Shown here in pieces: positions 36,744 through 46,303 of a DNA stretch of 64,000 nucleotides. This stretch comes from Gemmatimonadota bacterium. Lineage in GTDB: Bacteria; Gemmatimonadota; Gemmatimonadetes; Longimicrobiales; Gaopeijiaceae. Under the pieces are notes generated by a model. The model had not been told where the DNA came from. It did no database searches and saw only the letters and a program-made list of their open reading frames with translations. Position 1 is the first letter of the stretch, and the number at the start of each line of letters is the position of its first letter. The stretch lies in contig QJYK01000128.1 in the NCBI GenBank assembly GCA_003248075.1, forward strand, positions 1 through 64,000. The letters run 5' to 3'. Position numbers and translations under genes: made by a program.

Positions 36744-37049
36744 AGGAGCCTGTCCGAGTAATACGGTGGGCCGCGCACATTGGGCTTGCGCTGCTCAGCG
36801 TAGGAGCGACGACGAGTCGTAGCTGTAGCCACGGCGAGGAGGAGCGACGACCGATCAGCGGCGTAACCCCCATGTGCCCCAACACCCAGGTGGACATCTA
36901 CATACGTGGTCGGGGGGTTGGGGTGGCACGGCCCCTCCTCCGGCGTTGGCGCTCCTCCGAGTAGCTACGGCTACGCGTCGTCGCGCCGCCTTGGTTGAGG
37001 GGCCGTGGCATCCCCAACGCGGCCCGCCTTACTACTCGGACAGGCTCCT
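36744..37049. mobile_element. MITE-like non-autonomous element with 32-bp terminal inverted repeats
   Basis: Left AGGAGCCTGTCCGAGTAATACGGTGGGCCGCG (36744-36775); right (37018-37049) reverse complement AGGAGCCTGTCCGAGTAGTAAGGCGGGCCGCG; 29/32 identity; further subterminal inverted similarity; no transposase. Confidence 0.75.
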
Positions 37050-37154
37050 TGCGACCCTCGCCGCCCGGGACGCCTCCCCGTAGGTTCCCGGCTTCGCCCG
37101 GGACGGGCCCCGCGTCCGCCCATCGCGATTCCACGGTAAGGAAGGAGCCCCTGG

Positions 37155-37430
37155 GTGGAGCCGATTCGAACGCAGGAGCTCACGGACGAGGAGCTGGACG
37201 CCTACATCCTGGCCCGCCTGCGGTCCGTGGGCGTCGACCTGGGAGTGCTCCCCGAGAGTGACCCGGCGGCTCCCGCCGACCGGACGCGGATTCTCTCGGG
37301 GGCCCGGCGTTTCCTGCGCAGTACCCCGCCGACGATCCTCGCCTTCGAGCCCGACGTCCAGGGCGTGACCCCCGCGATGTACCCGGCCGCCACCGCTGTC
37401 GATCTACCAGAGGGCGGTCGAGATGAGTGA
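37155..37430 (+). CDS. Small hypothetical protein translationally coupled to amidase
   Basis: MEPIRTQELTDEELDAYILARLRSVGVDLGVLPESD...; overlaps amidase start by 8 nt. Confidence 0.65.
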   Translation: MEPIRTQELTDEELDAYILARLRSVGVDLGVLPESDPAAPADRTRILSGARRFLRSTPPTILAFEPDVQGVTPAMYPAATAVDLPEGGRDE

Positions 37431-39162
37431 GAGGAGGCGCGGGAGGGTCGGGGCCGCGCCGGACGCTCCGCCGCAGGATCGCGTGGTCGACCGGCGCGCC
37501 TTCCTGGAGCGCATGGGTCTGCTCGGCGCCGCGGCCGCGGCCGGCGTGACGATCGACGTCCCCCCCGTGAAAGCCGCTCCGCTCCCGGCGCCTCGGGGAC
37601 CTCGGCTCCCGGAGCCGCTCGGGATCCAGGCCACGGAGCCGTGGGAGATGACGCTGGCGGAGCTCGCCTCCCTGATCCGGGATGGCCGCCTCAGGCCCTC
37701 CGAGCTGCTCGCTTACTATCTCCGACGCGTGGACGCCCATGACGGCGTCCTCCGTGCTTTCAATACGATCCCGCGCGATCAGGCGCTCTCGGAGGCGCGC
37801 GCGTTGGACGCGGCTTCTTGGCGCGGCCCGCTGCACGGGATCCCCCTGGCGATCAAGGACAACTACTACACGGCCGGAGTGCTCACGACGGCGAACTCAC
37901 ACATCTTCGCCGACTTCGTTCCCGACTACGACGCGACCGCGTGGGCCCGCCTGCGTGCCGGCGGTGCGGTCCTGCTCGGGAAGACTCAGATGGGGCCTCT
38001 CGCAACGAGCCGCGCCACCACCCCCGACGGCGAACCGACAACGGTCAACGCCTGGTCGCCGGACGACGCGACCGTGGATCCAGGTGGGTCGTCCAGCGGC
38101 TCGGCGACCGCCGTGGCGGCGCGCCTCGCCGCATCGAGCACGGGCACGCAAACCGGTGGCTCCATCACGAACCCGTCCGGCCGTCAGGGTCTGACCGGGA
38201 TCAAGCCCACCATGGGACGAGTGTCGTTGCACGGCATCATCCCGCTCACGTACACAAGGGATCACCCGGGTCCCCTGGCTCGGGACGCCCGCGACGCCGC
38301 CATCATGCTGCAGGCGATGGCGGGGCCCGACCCTGCCGATCCCCGCACGCTCGGTCTTCCCCCGGTCCCCGACTTCGTCGAGGCTGCGACGCCGGTCCCG
38401 AACGGGAACGGGGTTCGGCTGCGCTGGCCGACGACCGTGGGCGTGACCCCCGGGTTCCTGTCAGTGCCCGAAGAAGGTGAGGGCGGTCCGGCATTCCGGC
38501 GAGCGGAGGAGGATCCGGCCGAGCGCGAGCGGCGCGCGCGTATCGCGCGCGCCCGTCAGGAGGCCGAGGTGGAGCTCCGGCGCGAGATGCTCACCACCTT
38601 CGAGCATCTCGGGGCACGTGTCGTCGAGATCGACATGCCCCCCGAATGGGAGCTTCTCACCAGCGGTGACTTCAACAACGTTCGTCTCCCCGAGCGTGCC
38701 GAGCCCTTCCTGCGCTACCTGCGCCAGGACGTCCGGCTCTTCGGCGTCTCCCTGTCTCCCTGGATCAACGGGCTGCTGCTCTCCGGTCCCGAGTACCTGA
38801 GGGGTCAGCGAGCCAAGATGCTCTTGCTCGAGCGGGTCCTCACCGGCGTGTTCGGACAGTGTGACGTGGTGGTGCAGACTTCGCCGATCCCGTTCGACAT
38901 GATCGGCCTACCCCTGATCGCCTTCCCCATCGGCTTCGAGCAATCACGGGGGAGCGACCTTCCGGTCGCCGGCATGTTCGGCGGCCTTCCCTTCGGCGAG
39001 GAGCGACTGCTGTCGCTGGTCGCGGCGTACCAGGCGGCAACCGGGTGGCACCGCCGCCGCCCGGCGGACCCGCTGCCAGCCGCCGGCGGAGGCGACGCCC
39101 AGGTCCGCGGGAGGTCCGCCCCTAGGATGGACGTCCTCGACGTCCTGGCCGAGTGCGAGTGA
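37423..39162 (+). CDS. Amidase (amidase signature family) with Tat-like N-terminus
   Basis: VDRRAFLERMGLLGAAAAAG; GIPLAIKDNYYTAGVLTT; DPGGSSSGSATAVAARLAASSTGTQTGGSITNPSGRQGLTGIKPT (Ser-cisSer-Lys signature). Confidence 0.93.
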   Translation: MSERRRGRVGAAPDAPPQDRVVDRRAFLERMGLLGAAAAAGVTIDVPPVKAAPLPAPRGPRLPEPLGIQATEPWEMTLAELASLIRDGRLRPSELLAYYLRRVDAHDGVLRAFNTIPRDQALSEARALDAASWRGPLHGIPLAIKDNYYTAGVLTTANSHIFADFVPDYDATAWARLRAGGAVLLGKTQMGPLATSRATTPDGEPTTVNAWSPDDATVDPGGSSSGSATAVAARLAASSTGTQTGGSITNPSGRQGLTGIKPTMGRVSLHGIIPLTYTRDHPGPLARDARDAAIMLQAMAGPDPADPRTLGLPPVPDFVEAATPVPNGNGVRLRWPTTVGVTPGFLSVPEEGEGGPAFRRAEEDPAERERRARIARARQEAEVELRREMLTTFEHLGARVVEIDMPPEWELLTSGDFNNVRLPERAEPFLRYLRQDVRLFGVSLSPWINGLLLSGPEYLRGQRAKMLLLERVLTGVFGQCDVVVQTSPIPFDMIGLPLIAFPIGFEQSRGSDLPVAGMFGGLPFGEERLLSLVAAYQAATGWHRRRPADPLPAAGGGDAQVRGRSAPRMDVLDVLAECE

Positions 39163-39926
39163 GCGCCGAGCCGAGGCGCCTGCTGGAGGAGATGACCTGG
39201 CCCGAGGTGGCCGAAGCCCTGGCTGCGGGCCGAAGGACGGTCGTGGTCGCGCTCGGAGCGACCGAGCAGCACGGACCGCACCTTCCGCTCCTGGTGGATG
39301 CGGCTCGAGGCGACCGTCTGGCCCTCGAGGTGGCGCGCCGGCTGGGCGACGCTCTCGTGGCGCCCACCGTGCGGGTCGGGTGCTCGGAGCACCACATGGC
39401 GTTCCCGGGTACGCTGTCCCTGGCGCGCGAGACCCTCGAAGCCATCTGCTCCGATTACTGCCGCAGCCTTTCCCGTCACGGATTCGAGCGCATCTGCTTC
39501 GTGCCCTCCCACGGCGGAAACTTCGCTCCCCTGCGCGACATGCTGCCGGAGCTCCAGCGTGTGGCCGGGGCCCGCTGCAGGGTCCAGGGCTACACCGACC
39601 TGGTGGGTTTCCTGGGCGTGTGGCAGCGGGCCGTCGCGGAAGCGGCAGGCCTCGGCGGGAGGGTCGGGGGACACGCGGACATCGCGGAGAGCTCGGAGAT
39701 GCTTTTGATCCGCCCGGACCTCGTGAGGGGGGAGCGGGCCGAGGCGGGGTATCCGGGTCCGTTCGATCCCGAGCTGTTCGACAGGATCTTCCGTGAGGGC
39801 TTCCGGTCGGTGACGCCGAACGGCGTGCTGGGTGACGCCCGGGGCATGAGCCGGGACATCGGGGAGCGCTGCCTGGCCCTCGCCGCGGACGCGGTCGTGG
39901 AGGCGCTCAGGGCCCCACCGGCATGA
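39153..39926 (+). CDS. Creatininase family protein
   Basis: [59 protein letters not shown]. Confidence 0.9.
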   Translation: MRVSAEPRRLLEEMTWPEVAEALAAGRRTVVVALGATEQHGPHLPLLVDAARGDRLALEVARRLGDALVAPTVRVGCSEHHMAFPGTLSLARETLEAICSDYCRSLSRHGFERICFVPSHGGNFAPLRDMLPELQRVAGARCRVQGYTDLVGFLGVWQRAVAEAAGLGGRVGGHADIAESSEMLLIRPDLVRGERAEAGYPGPFDPELFDRIFREGFRSVTPNGVLGDARGMSRDIGERCLALAADAVVEALRAPPA

Positions 39927-41637
39927 CCGGTGGGCCCAGCAACGGGTCCGAGACACCGAGCACGTTGACCGCGACGAGTCCCAGCAAGCCGATGACCGCG
40001 AGGTAGTACAGGGTCGGGAGGATCGTCCGGCGGAGTGTCGCGCCCTCGCGGCCCAGCAGCCCCACGGTTGCGGACGCCGCCACCACGTTGTGGATCGCGA
40101 TCATGTTCCCGGCCGCCGCCCCCACGGCCTGGAGGGACACGATCATCACGGTCGACATCCCCAACCGCACCGCGACACCGTATTGGAAGGCCGAGAACAT
40201 CAGATTGCTGACGGTGTTGGACCCGGCGATGAATGCCCCGAGGGCCCCGGTCGCCCCGGCGAACAGCGGCCAGACCCTCCCGACGTTCCCGGCGACCCAC
40301 TCGGCCATCGCGATCGGCATCGACAGGAGGGAGGCCCCGTTCACGTCCGAGTTGATGTACACGCGCACCATCGGAACCGTGAACACCAGCACGATCCCCG
40401 CGCCCAGGAGGACACGCGCGGAAGAGCGCACCGCATCCAGGACCCTGGGCGGCTCCATGCGGTGCATCCATGCGGTGATCGCGACGACCACGATCAGAAT
40501 GAATCCGGGTAGGTAGAGTGGTGTCGTCGTGGCGGAGATCCCGGTGCCGAGGATGTCGCTCCACGCGATCGCCGGCGCGCGGAGCCAGGCGCCCACCGGC
40601 AGCGTCGGGAGCCGGGTGAGGACCAACAAGGCCCCCACGAGGAGATACGGCGCCCAGGCGAGCGGCGTCGAGATGTCCCGTCCGCTGGGGACGTCGGCCA
40701 TCTCCTCCTCCAGTCCGCTGACCCACTCCGGGCTCCACGAGCTGCGCGCCGGAAACGACCAGGTCTCGCGCGGAACGAACAGTCCGCGTCGCGCGGCCGT
40801 GACCACGATCGCCAGGCCGACCGGGGCGCCGAGCAGGGAAGGGAACTCCGGACCCAGGAACGTCCCGAAGATGACATAGGGAACCACGAATGCGAGGCCG
40901 CCGAACAACGTGAAGGGCAGGACGCGCAGGCCCTCCACCCACGACCGATTCCCACCGTAGAAGCGCGTCATCATGACCACCATCCACGTGGGCATGAGCA
41001 CACCGGCCGTGGCATGCAGAAGAACGGCCTTGGCCGTCACGGCACGGAGGTAGGTCATCATGTCGATTCCGGCCGTGGCGAGGTCGGCGGAGAAGCCCGC
41101 GCCTCCGAGACCGCCCTGAACCCCGACCAGCACCGGAGTGCCGACCGCGCCGAACGTGACCGCGGTGCTCTGGACCATCATACCGAGCATCACCGCGCAC
41201 GCGGCCGGGAAGCCCAGGGCCACCATGAGAGGGGCCGCGATCGCGGCTGGTGTCCCGAAGCCGGCCGCCCCCTCGATGAACGAGCCGAACAGCCAGGCCA
41301 CGATCACGACCTGGACCCGACGATCGTCGCTGATGCCGTGGAAGCTGCGCCTCAAGGCCGCCACGCCACCGGACTGCTCCAGCGTGTGCAGGAGCAGCAG
41401 TGCGCCGAAGATGATGAAGAGGAGGTCGAAGGTGAGAAACAGGCCCTGGATCGACGCGGCGATCACTCGGGTCGTGGACATTCTCCACGCTGCGAGCGCC
41501 ACCAGCACCGCGGCCGCATAAGCGAGCGGCATGGCACGGCGCGCGGGCACGCGGAAGCCCACGAGCAGCACACCCCCGACGGCGATGGGGAGGAGCGCGA
41601 GCAGGGCCTGGAGCCCGAGGCTCATGGTGCGGGGCAT
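39907..41637 (-). CDS. L-lactate permease family transporter (LctP/LldP)
   Basis: [67 protein letters not shown]; 576 aa. Confidence 0.92.
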   Translation of the reverse strand: MPRTMSLGLQALLALLPIAVGGVLLVGFRVPARRAMPLAYAAAVLVALAAWRMSTTRVIAASIQGLFLTFDLLFIIFGALLLLHTLEQSGGVAALRRSFHGISDDRRVQVVIVAWLFGSFIEGAAGFGTPAAIAAPLMVALGFPAACAVMLGMMVQSTAVTFGAVGTPVLVGVQGGLGGAGFSADLATAGIDMMTYLRAVTAKAVLLHATAGVLMPTWMVVMMTRFYGGNRSWVEGLRVLPFTLFGGLAFVVPYVIFGTFLGPEFPSLLGAPVGLAIVVTAARRGLFVPRETWSFPARSSWSPEWVSGLEEEMADVPSGRDISTPLAWAPYLLVGALLVLTRLPTLPVGAWLRAPAIAWSDILGTGISATTTPLYLPGFILIVVVAITAWMHRMEPPRVLDAVRSSARVLLGAGIVLVFTVPMVRVYINSDVNGASLLSMPIAMAEWVAGNVGRVWPLFAGATGALGAFIAGSNTVSNLMFSAFQYGVAVRLGMSTVMIVSLQAVGAAAGNMIAIHNVVAASATVGLLGREGATLRRTILPTLYYLAVIGLLGLVAVNVLGVSDPLLGPPVMPVGP

Positions 41638-41674
41638 CCCGCGCCGGTCCGGGGGCGCAGTTGCTCCTCGGCGG

Positions 41675-42352
41675 TCAGAACGGTACCTGTACCGCGCTGC
41701 ACAGGAACTTCATGAGCGGCGTTCCCCTACCGTAGAGGCCGGCGAGCTCGCCCGGTAGGCCCGGGTCGGTGACGAACGTCTGGGGCACGCGGCGGACCGC
41801 GATGAAGTCCTTCCACTTGAGATCCTCCGCCATCGGGTGGTCCGCGGGGAACCCCTTGGGGACCCGAGACAGCCGGTCACCCTCGAGCTCGAAGGTCTTT
41901 CTCATGCGGGAGTCGTCGATGGCCCGTCGCCATTCGGTCCCCTCCTCGGCGATCCTGTCGCGCACGCGCCGGAGCGCCGCCGGCTCGGGATGCCACATGC
42001 CGAGCGCCACGAAGCAGCTGCCCGGCTCGAGGTGGAAGTAGTAGCCCGGGGCGTGGACGTCCTTGCTGCGGTCGTGCCGGAACTGCACTCCGACGTGCGT
42101 CTTGTAGGGACTCTTGTCCTTGGAGAAGCGGGTATCGCGGTGGATCCGGAAGAGGGATCTCGGCCCGGCATGGAAATGGGGACTGATGTCCGCGAGGGGA
42201 CCGGCGAACGCCTCTATGAAGCGCAGCGCGGGAACCTTCAGATCCTCCTCGTAGCGCGCCTTGTTCTCGGCGAACCACTCTCGTGTGTTGTTGGCTGCGA
42301 GCTCCTTGAGGAACCGGAACGCTCGCTCCGTGAAGAAGGCCCCCTTCGCCAT
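41675..42352 (-). CDS. DUF2461 domain-containing protein
   Basis: [43 protein letters not shown] ... [21 protein letters not shown]. Confidence 0.92.
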   Translation of the reverse strand: MAKGAFFTERAFRFLKELAANNTREWFAENKARYEEDLKVPALRFIEAFAGPLADISPHFHAGPRSLFRIHRDTRFSKDKSPYKTHVGVQFRHDRSKDVHAPGYYFHLEPGSCFVALGMWHPEPAALRRVRDRIAEEGTEWRRAIDDSRMRKTFELEGDRLSRVPKGFPADHPMAEDLKWKDFIAVRRVPQTFVTDPGLPGELAGLYGRGTPLMKFLCSAVQVPF

Positions 42353-42494
42353 CGGTCACCCCCCGATCGTCGTCCGTGCGCACGGTCCGGCCCAATTGGG
42401 GGGTGCAGACCCGCGTCCACAATAGCCGACGGCTGAATCTCCGGATCGGGGGCTCTCGTCGTGTTCGTCAGACACCTCCAACGATGTCACGACG

Positions 42495-44933
42495 ATGGAC
42501 ACATTGCTCACCGACGTGCGTTTCGGCGCGCGGATGCTCCTGAAGACTCCCGGCCTCTCCCTCGTGGCTGTCCTCACGATCGCTCTGGGCGTGGGCTTGA
42601 CCACCCATGCCTACAGCGCCGTGGACGGCACCGTCCTGCGCGGGCTTCCGGTGCCGGAACAGGACCGCCTGATGTACGTGAGTGAAAGCATCGAGCGATT
42701 GGGCGTCAGCGGGAACTCCGTTCCGCTCGCCGACCTTTCCGATCTCCGCGAGGCCCGCACTCCCTTCGACGGGCTGGCGGCCTTCCTCCAGCGCACCGCC
42801 AACCTCGCCGGCGACGAAGCGCCGCCGGAGCGGGTCGTGGTTGCTCAGGTGTCCGCCAACGCGCTCTCCCTCGTCGGGGTGCCGCCGCTCCTGGGACGCA
42901 TCTTCGAGGACGGAGAGGACCGGCCGGAGGCCCCCGCGCGCATCGTGCTCTCCTACCGGCTCTGGCAGAACCGCTTCGCGGGAGATCCGGCCATCGTGGG
43001 GAAGACGATCCGGGTCGACTCCGAGGCGACCGAGGTCGTCGGCGTGATGCCCGACGGGTTCCATTTCCCGTTCGCCGAGTCGGCGTGGATGCCCCTGCGT
43101 CTGGACCGCGACCCACCTGTACGCCGGTCGAACTTCGTCGATGTCTTCGCCCGCCTCGCACCGGGTGTCGGTGTCGACGCGGCCACCGCGGCGCTCGACG
43201 CCGTCGCGTTGGACCTCGAGCGCATACACCCCGAGGACAACGAGAGCGTCCGCTTCGAGGTTCGACCGTTCGCGGAGCGGTACATGCCGCCACAGATCAC
43301 GGCGGTGATGATCCTCATGCTGGCGGCGACGTTCGGCGTCCTCCTCATCGCATGTGCGAACGTGGCCAACCTCCTTCTCGCTCGTGCGTCGATCCGGGGC
43401 CGGGAGGTTGCGATCCGGACCGCTCTCGGCGCGAGCCGGCTCCGGGTGATTCGACAGCTGCTCGCCGAGTCGTCGGTGATCGCGGTTCTCGGCGGCGTGC
43501 TGGGCATCGGCCTCGCTGCCGTCGGCCTCCGCTTCTTCAACGCCGCCATCCTCGATATCGAGAAGCCGTACTGGATCGACCCGCGTCTCGACCTGCCCGC
43601 CCTCCTGTTCGCGCTCGGGGTCACGCTGGTGGCCAGTCTTGCCGCGGGCACGCTCCCGGCGCTGCGGGCTTCGGGAGGCGGCGTGGATTCGGCGCTTCGT
43701 GACGAGGCGCGGGGTTCGTCTTCACGGACCGTAGCCAGGCTCAGCGCGTCGCTGGTCGTGGGGGAGCTCGCGGTTTCGTGTGGCCTCCTGATCGCAGCGG
43801 GCTTCATGATCCAGAGCATCGTCAATCTGAATTCCGTGGACCTGGGCTTCGACCCGGAACCGGTGGTGACGGGCTGGGTGGCCCTTTCGGACAAGGACTA
43901 CCCGACGGCTCAGGATCGACGTGCCTTCTTCGAGGCCCTCGAGGATCGCCTCGAAGCGGAGCCGGGGGCGACCTCGGCGGCTCTCACTACCTCTTTGCCG
44001 GCGCTCGGCGGCTCGCAGTGGCGGGTTACCGTCGAGGGCCGCGCGTATCCAGCGGACCGCGACGTGCCGGTGACGTTCGGCTCCGTGGTCACGCGTGGGT
44101 TCTTCGAGACCATGGGAGTCGCCCTGACTCGCGGGCGTGACTTCACCCCGGCGGAGGTCTGGGACGCGACCGAGCCGGTGGCGATCGTCAACGAGAGCTT
44201 TGCCCGTCGCATCGTGGGTGATGCGGACCCGATCGGCGCGCGCGTTCGGATCGGGCTCGTGACGTCATCGCTCCCCTGGATGCGGATCGTGGGAGTCGTG
44301 CCCGACCTCCACGTCGGCGGTGGGGTGGGCGGCATCGGTGACGATCGGCTCCCACCGCAGTACCTCTACGTCACGCCGGCAGTGCTCGACCGATCCTACT
44401 TCGCCGCGGCCGTGCGCACGTCCGGTCCTCCAGCCGCTCTGGCCCCCAGGCTGCGTGGCATCGTGGGCGAGCTCGACCCGGACCTGCCGGTATCCGACGT
44501 CGCCACGATGCCTGAGGCGATCTCGGCTTCGACCTGGTCCTACGGACTGTTCGGGTCGCTGTTCACGATCTTCGGTGTGGCGGCACTGTTCATGGCGACC
44601 GTCGGCCTGTACGGAGTCATGGCTTTCTCGGTGGCGCAGCGACGTCAGGAGATGGGCGTCCGCATGGCATTGGGAGCCGCCCCCGGCCAGATCATGCGCA
44701 TGGTTCTCCGCAGGGGAACCGGCCAGCTCGCCATGGGCGCAGGGATCGGGATCGGCCTGGGGGTCCTACTGGGCAAGCCGTTGACCTTCGTGACCTACGG
44801 GGTCCGCCTCACCGACCCGCTCCTGTACATCATCATCGTCTGCACGCTGTGCGCCGCAGGCGTATTGGCGTGCCTGGTTCCCGCCCGGTCCGCGACCCGG
44901 GCCGATCCGGTGTCGGCGATGCGTCCCCAATAG
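42495..44933 (+). CDS. ADOP-type ABC transporter permease (MacB/FtsX-like)
   Basis: DVRFGARMLLKTPGLSLVAVLTIALGVGLTTHAYSAVDGTVLRGLP; two FtsX regions; ends RADPVSAMRPQ. Confidence 0.92.
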   Translation: MDTLLTDVRFGARMLLKTPGLSLVAVLTIALGVGLTTHAYSAVDGTVLRGLPVPEQDRLMYVSESIERLGVSGNSVPLADLSDLREARTPFDGLAAFLQRTANLAGDEAPPERVVVAQVSANALSLVGVPPLLGRIFEDGEDRPEAPARIVLSYRLWQNRFAGDPAIVGKTIRVDSEATEVVGVMPDGFHFPFAESAWMPLRLDRDPPVRRSNFVDVFARLAPGVGVDAATAALDAVALDLERIHPEDNESVRFEVRPFAERYMPPQITAVMILMLAATFGVLLIACANVANLLLARASIRGREVAIRTALGASRLRVIRQLLAESSVIAVLGGVLGIGLAAVGLRFFNAAILDIEKPYWIDPRLDLPALLFALGVTLVASLAAGTLPALRASGGGVDSALRDEARGSSSRTVARLSASLVVGELAVSCGLLIAAGFMIQSIVNLNSVDLGFDPEPVVTGWVALSDKDYPTAQDRRAFFEALEDRLEAEPGATSAALTTSLPALGGSQWRVTVEGRAYPADRDVPVTFGSVVTRGFFETMGVALTRGRDFTPAEVWDATEPVAIVNESFARRIVGDADPIGARVRIGLVTSSLPWMRIVGVVPDLHVGGGVGGIGDDRLPPQYLYVTPAVLDRSYFAAAVRTSGPPAALAPRLRGIVGELDPDLPVSDVATMPEAISASTWSYGLFGSLFTIFGVAALFMATVGLYGVMAFSVAQRRQEMGVRMALGAAPGQIMRMVLRRGTGQLAMGAGIGIGLGVLLGKPLTFVTYGVRLTDPLLYIIIVCTLCAAGVLACLVPARSATRADPVSAMRPQ

Positions 44934-44952
44934 CTGGGGGAAGCAGCGACCG

Positions 44953-45606
44953 TCAGGGGTAGAGGCGCTCCGTGCGCCATCCGTCGCCTTCACGTCGGAA
45001 GACGAGGCGGTCGTGGAGGCGGTCCGCACGGCCCTGCCAGAACTCGATGCGCTCGGGTCGGAGCCGGTAACCGCCCCAGAAGGGGGGCAGCGGCACCTCG
45101 TCTCCCGGAAAGCGCGCCTCCGCATCACGCACCCGGTCCTCGAGCTCGCCACGGGACCGGAGGGGACGACTCTGATCCGATGCCCACGCCCCGATCCTGC
45201 TGCCTCGGGGCCGCGTCGCGAAGTAGGCCGAGCTCTCGTCCTCGCTCAGGCGGGTCACCGACCCCTCCACGCGAACCTGGCGCTCCAGGACTCCCCAGTG
45301 GATGCACAGCGCCGCACGCGGGTTGGCGTCCAGGTCGGCGGCCTTGCGGCTTCCGTAGTTCGTGTAGAACGCGAAGCCCCGCTCGTCGAACCGCTTCAGG
45401 AGCACCATGCGCACGGACGGCGCACCGTTGGCGTCGGCGGTCGCGAGCGCCATCGCGTCCGGCATGAAGATCCCCGACTCCTGCGCCGCCTCGTACCACT
45501 CTCCGAACAGCTCGATGGGATCGCGGTCTTCGGTTGCTTCGGTGAGCCCTACGAAGACGCCCTTCCCGAGGGTGACGGCGGTCCGGATCGACGACTTCAG
45601 GGACAT
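44953..45606 (-). CDS. pdxH: Pyridoxamine 5'-phosphate oxidase
   Basis: MALATADANGAPSVRMVLLKRFDERGFAFYTNYGSRKAADLDANPRAALCIHW ... ASDQSRPLRSRGELEDR ... PPFWGGYRLRPERIEFWQGRADRLHDRLVFRR. Confidence 0.93.
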   Translation of the reverse strand: MSLKSSIRTAVTLGKGVFVGLTEATEDRDPIELFGEWYEAAQESGIFMPDAMALATADANGAPSVRMVLLKRFDERGFAFYTNYGSRKAADLDANPRAALCIHWGVLERQVRVEGSVTRLSEDESSAYFATRPRGSRIGAWASDQSRPLRSRGELEDRVRDAEARFPGDEVPLPPFWGGYRLRPERIEFWQGRADRLHDRLVFRREGDGWRTERLYP

Positions 45607-45726
45607 AGCGGCTCCATGGGGTGTGCTCGTCCAGGTCCGAAAGATGCGCGGCCCGTCTCCGGCGGCAACGGCCTCGGCGAGGCCCGGGGGGCTTGAATCG
45701 AGCCGTGCGACCCGCGATGTTGATCC

Positions 45727-45755
45727 ATAACCCCTCCCCCCTGGGGGGGGATAAC
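45727..45755. promoter_or_regulatory. Putative CsoR-type operator (C-tract/G-tract pseudo-palindrome)
   Basis: ATAACCCCTCCCCCCTGGGGGGGGATAAC directly upstream of csoR (start 45769). Confidence 0.7.
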
Positions 45756-45768
45756 ACCGGGAGGATCG

Positions 45769-46047
45769 ATGGTCGATGAGCGCACGGCCGACATCGTGCG
45801 TCGCCTCAAGAGCGTGGAGGGCCACGTGCGCGGCGTCACCCGCATGGTGGATGAGGGAGCGTACTGCGTCGAGGTCGTCAACCAGATCGTCGCGGTGCAG
45901 CGCGCCCTGAAGAAGATCAGCGCGCTCGTCCTGGATCGGCACCTGCATACCTGCGTCACACACGCCATCCAGGGCGACGACGCTGTGGCGAAGGACCGGG
46001 TGCTCCAGGAGCTGATGGGTGTCTTCGAGGCCACCGGGAAGGCTTGA
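45769..46047 (+). CDS. csoR: CsoR/RcnR (DUF156) metal-sensing transcriptional repressor
   Basis: DIVRRLKSVEGHVRGVTRMVDEGAYCVEVVNQIVAVQRALKKISALVLDRHLHTCVTHAI; conserved Cys/His/Cys. Confidence 0.92.
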   Translation: MVDERTADIVRRLKSVEGHVRGVTRMVDEGAYCVEVVNQIVAVQRALKKISALVLDRHLHTCVTHAIQGDDAVAKDRVLQELMGVFEATGKA

Positions 46048-46062
46048 ACCGAGGAGAGTGTC

Positions 46063-46272
46063 ATGGAAACCAGGACGGTGACGGTGCCCAGCATCTCGTG
46101 CGGTCACTGTGTGATGACCATCGAGCGGGAGGTGGGCGAGATCCCCGGGGTGAGCGCGGTGCGGGGCCGCCAGGATACCCGGCAGGTGACGATCACGTGG
46201 GATCCCGACGCGACGGACTGGGTGGTGATCGAGTCGGTCATGAGCGACATCCACTACCCGCCCGCAGCGTAG
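46063..46272 (+). CDS. copZ: CopZ-like heavy-metal-associated domain protein
   Basis: [37 protein letters not shown]. Confidence 0.88.
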   Translation: METRTVTVPSISCGHCVMTIEREVGEIPGVSAVRGRQDTRQVTITWDPDATDWVVIESVMSDIHYPPAA

Positions 46273-46303
46273 GCGACCCTTCACCCGAAGCGATTCCGAG
46301 CAG

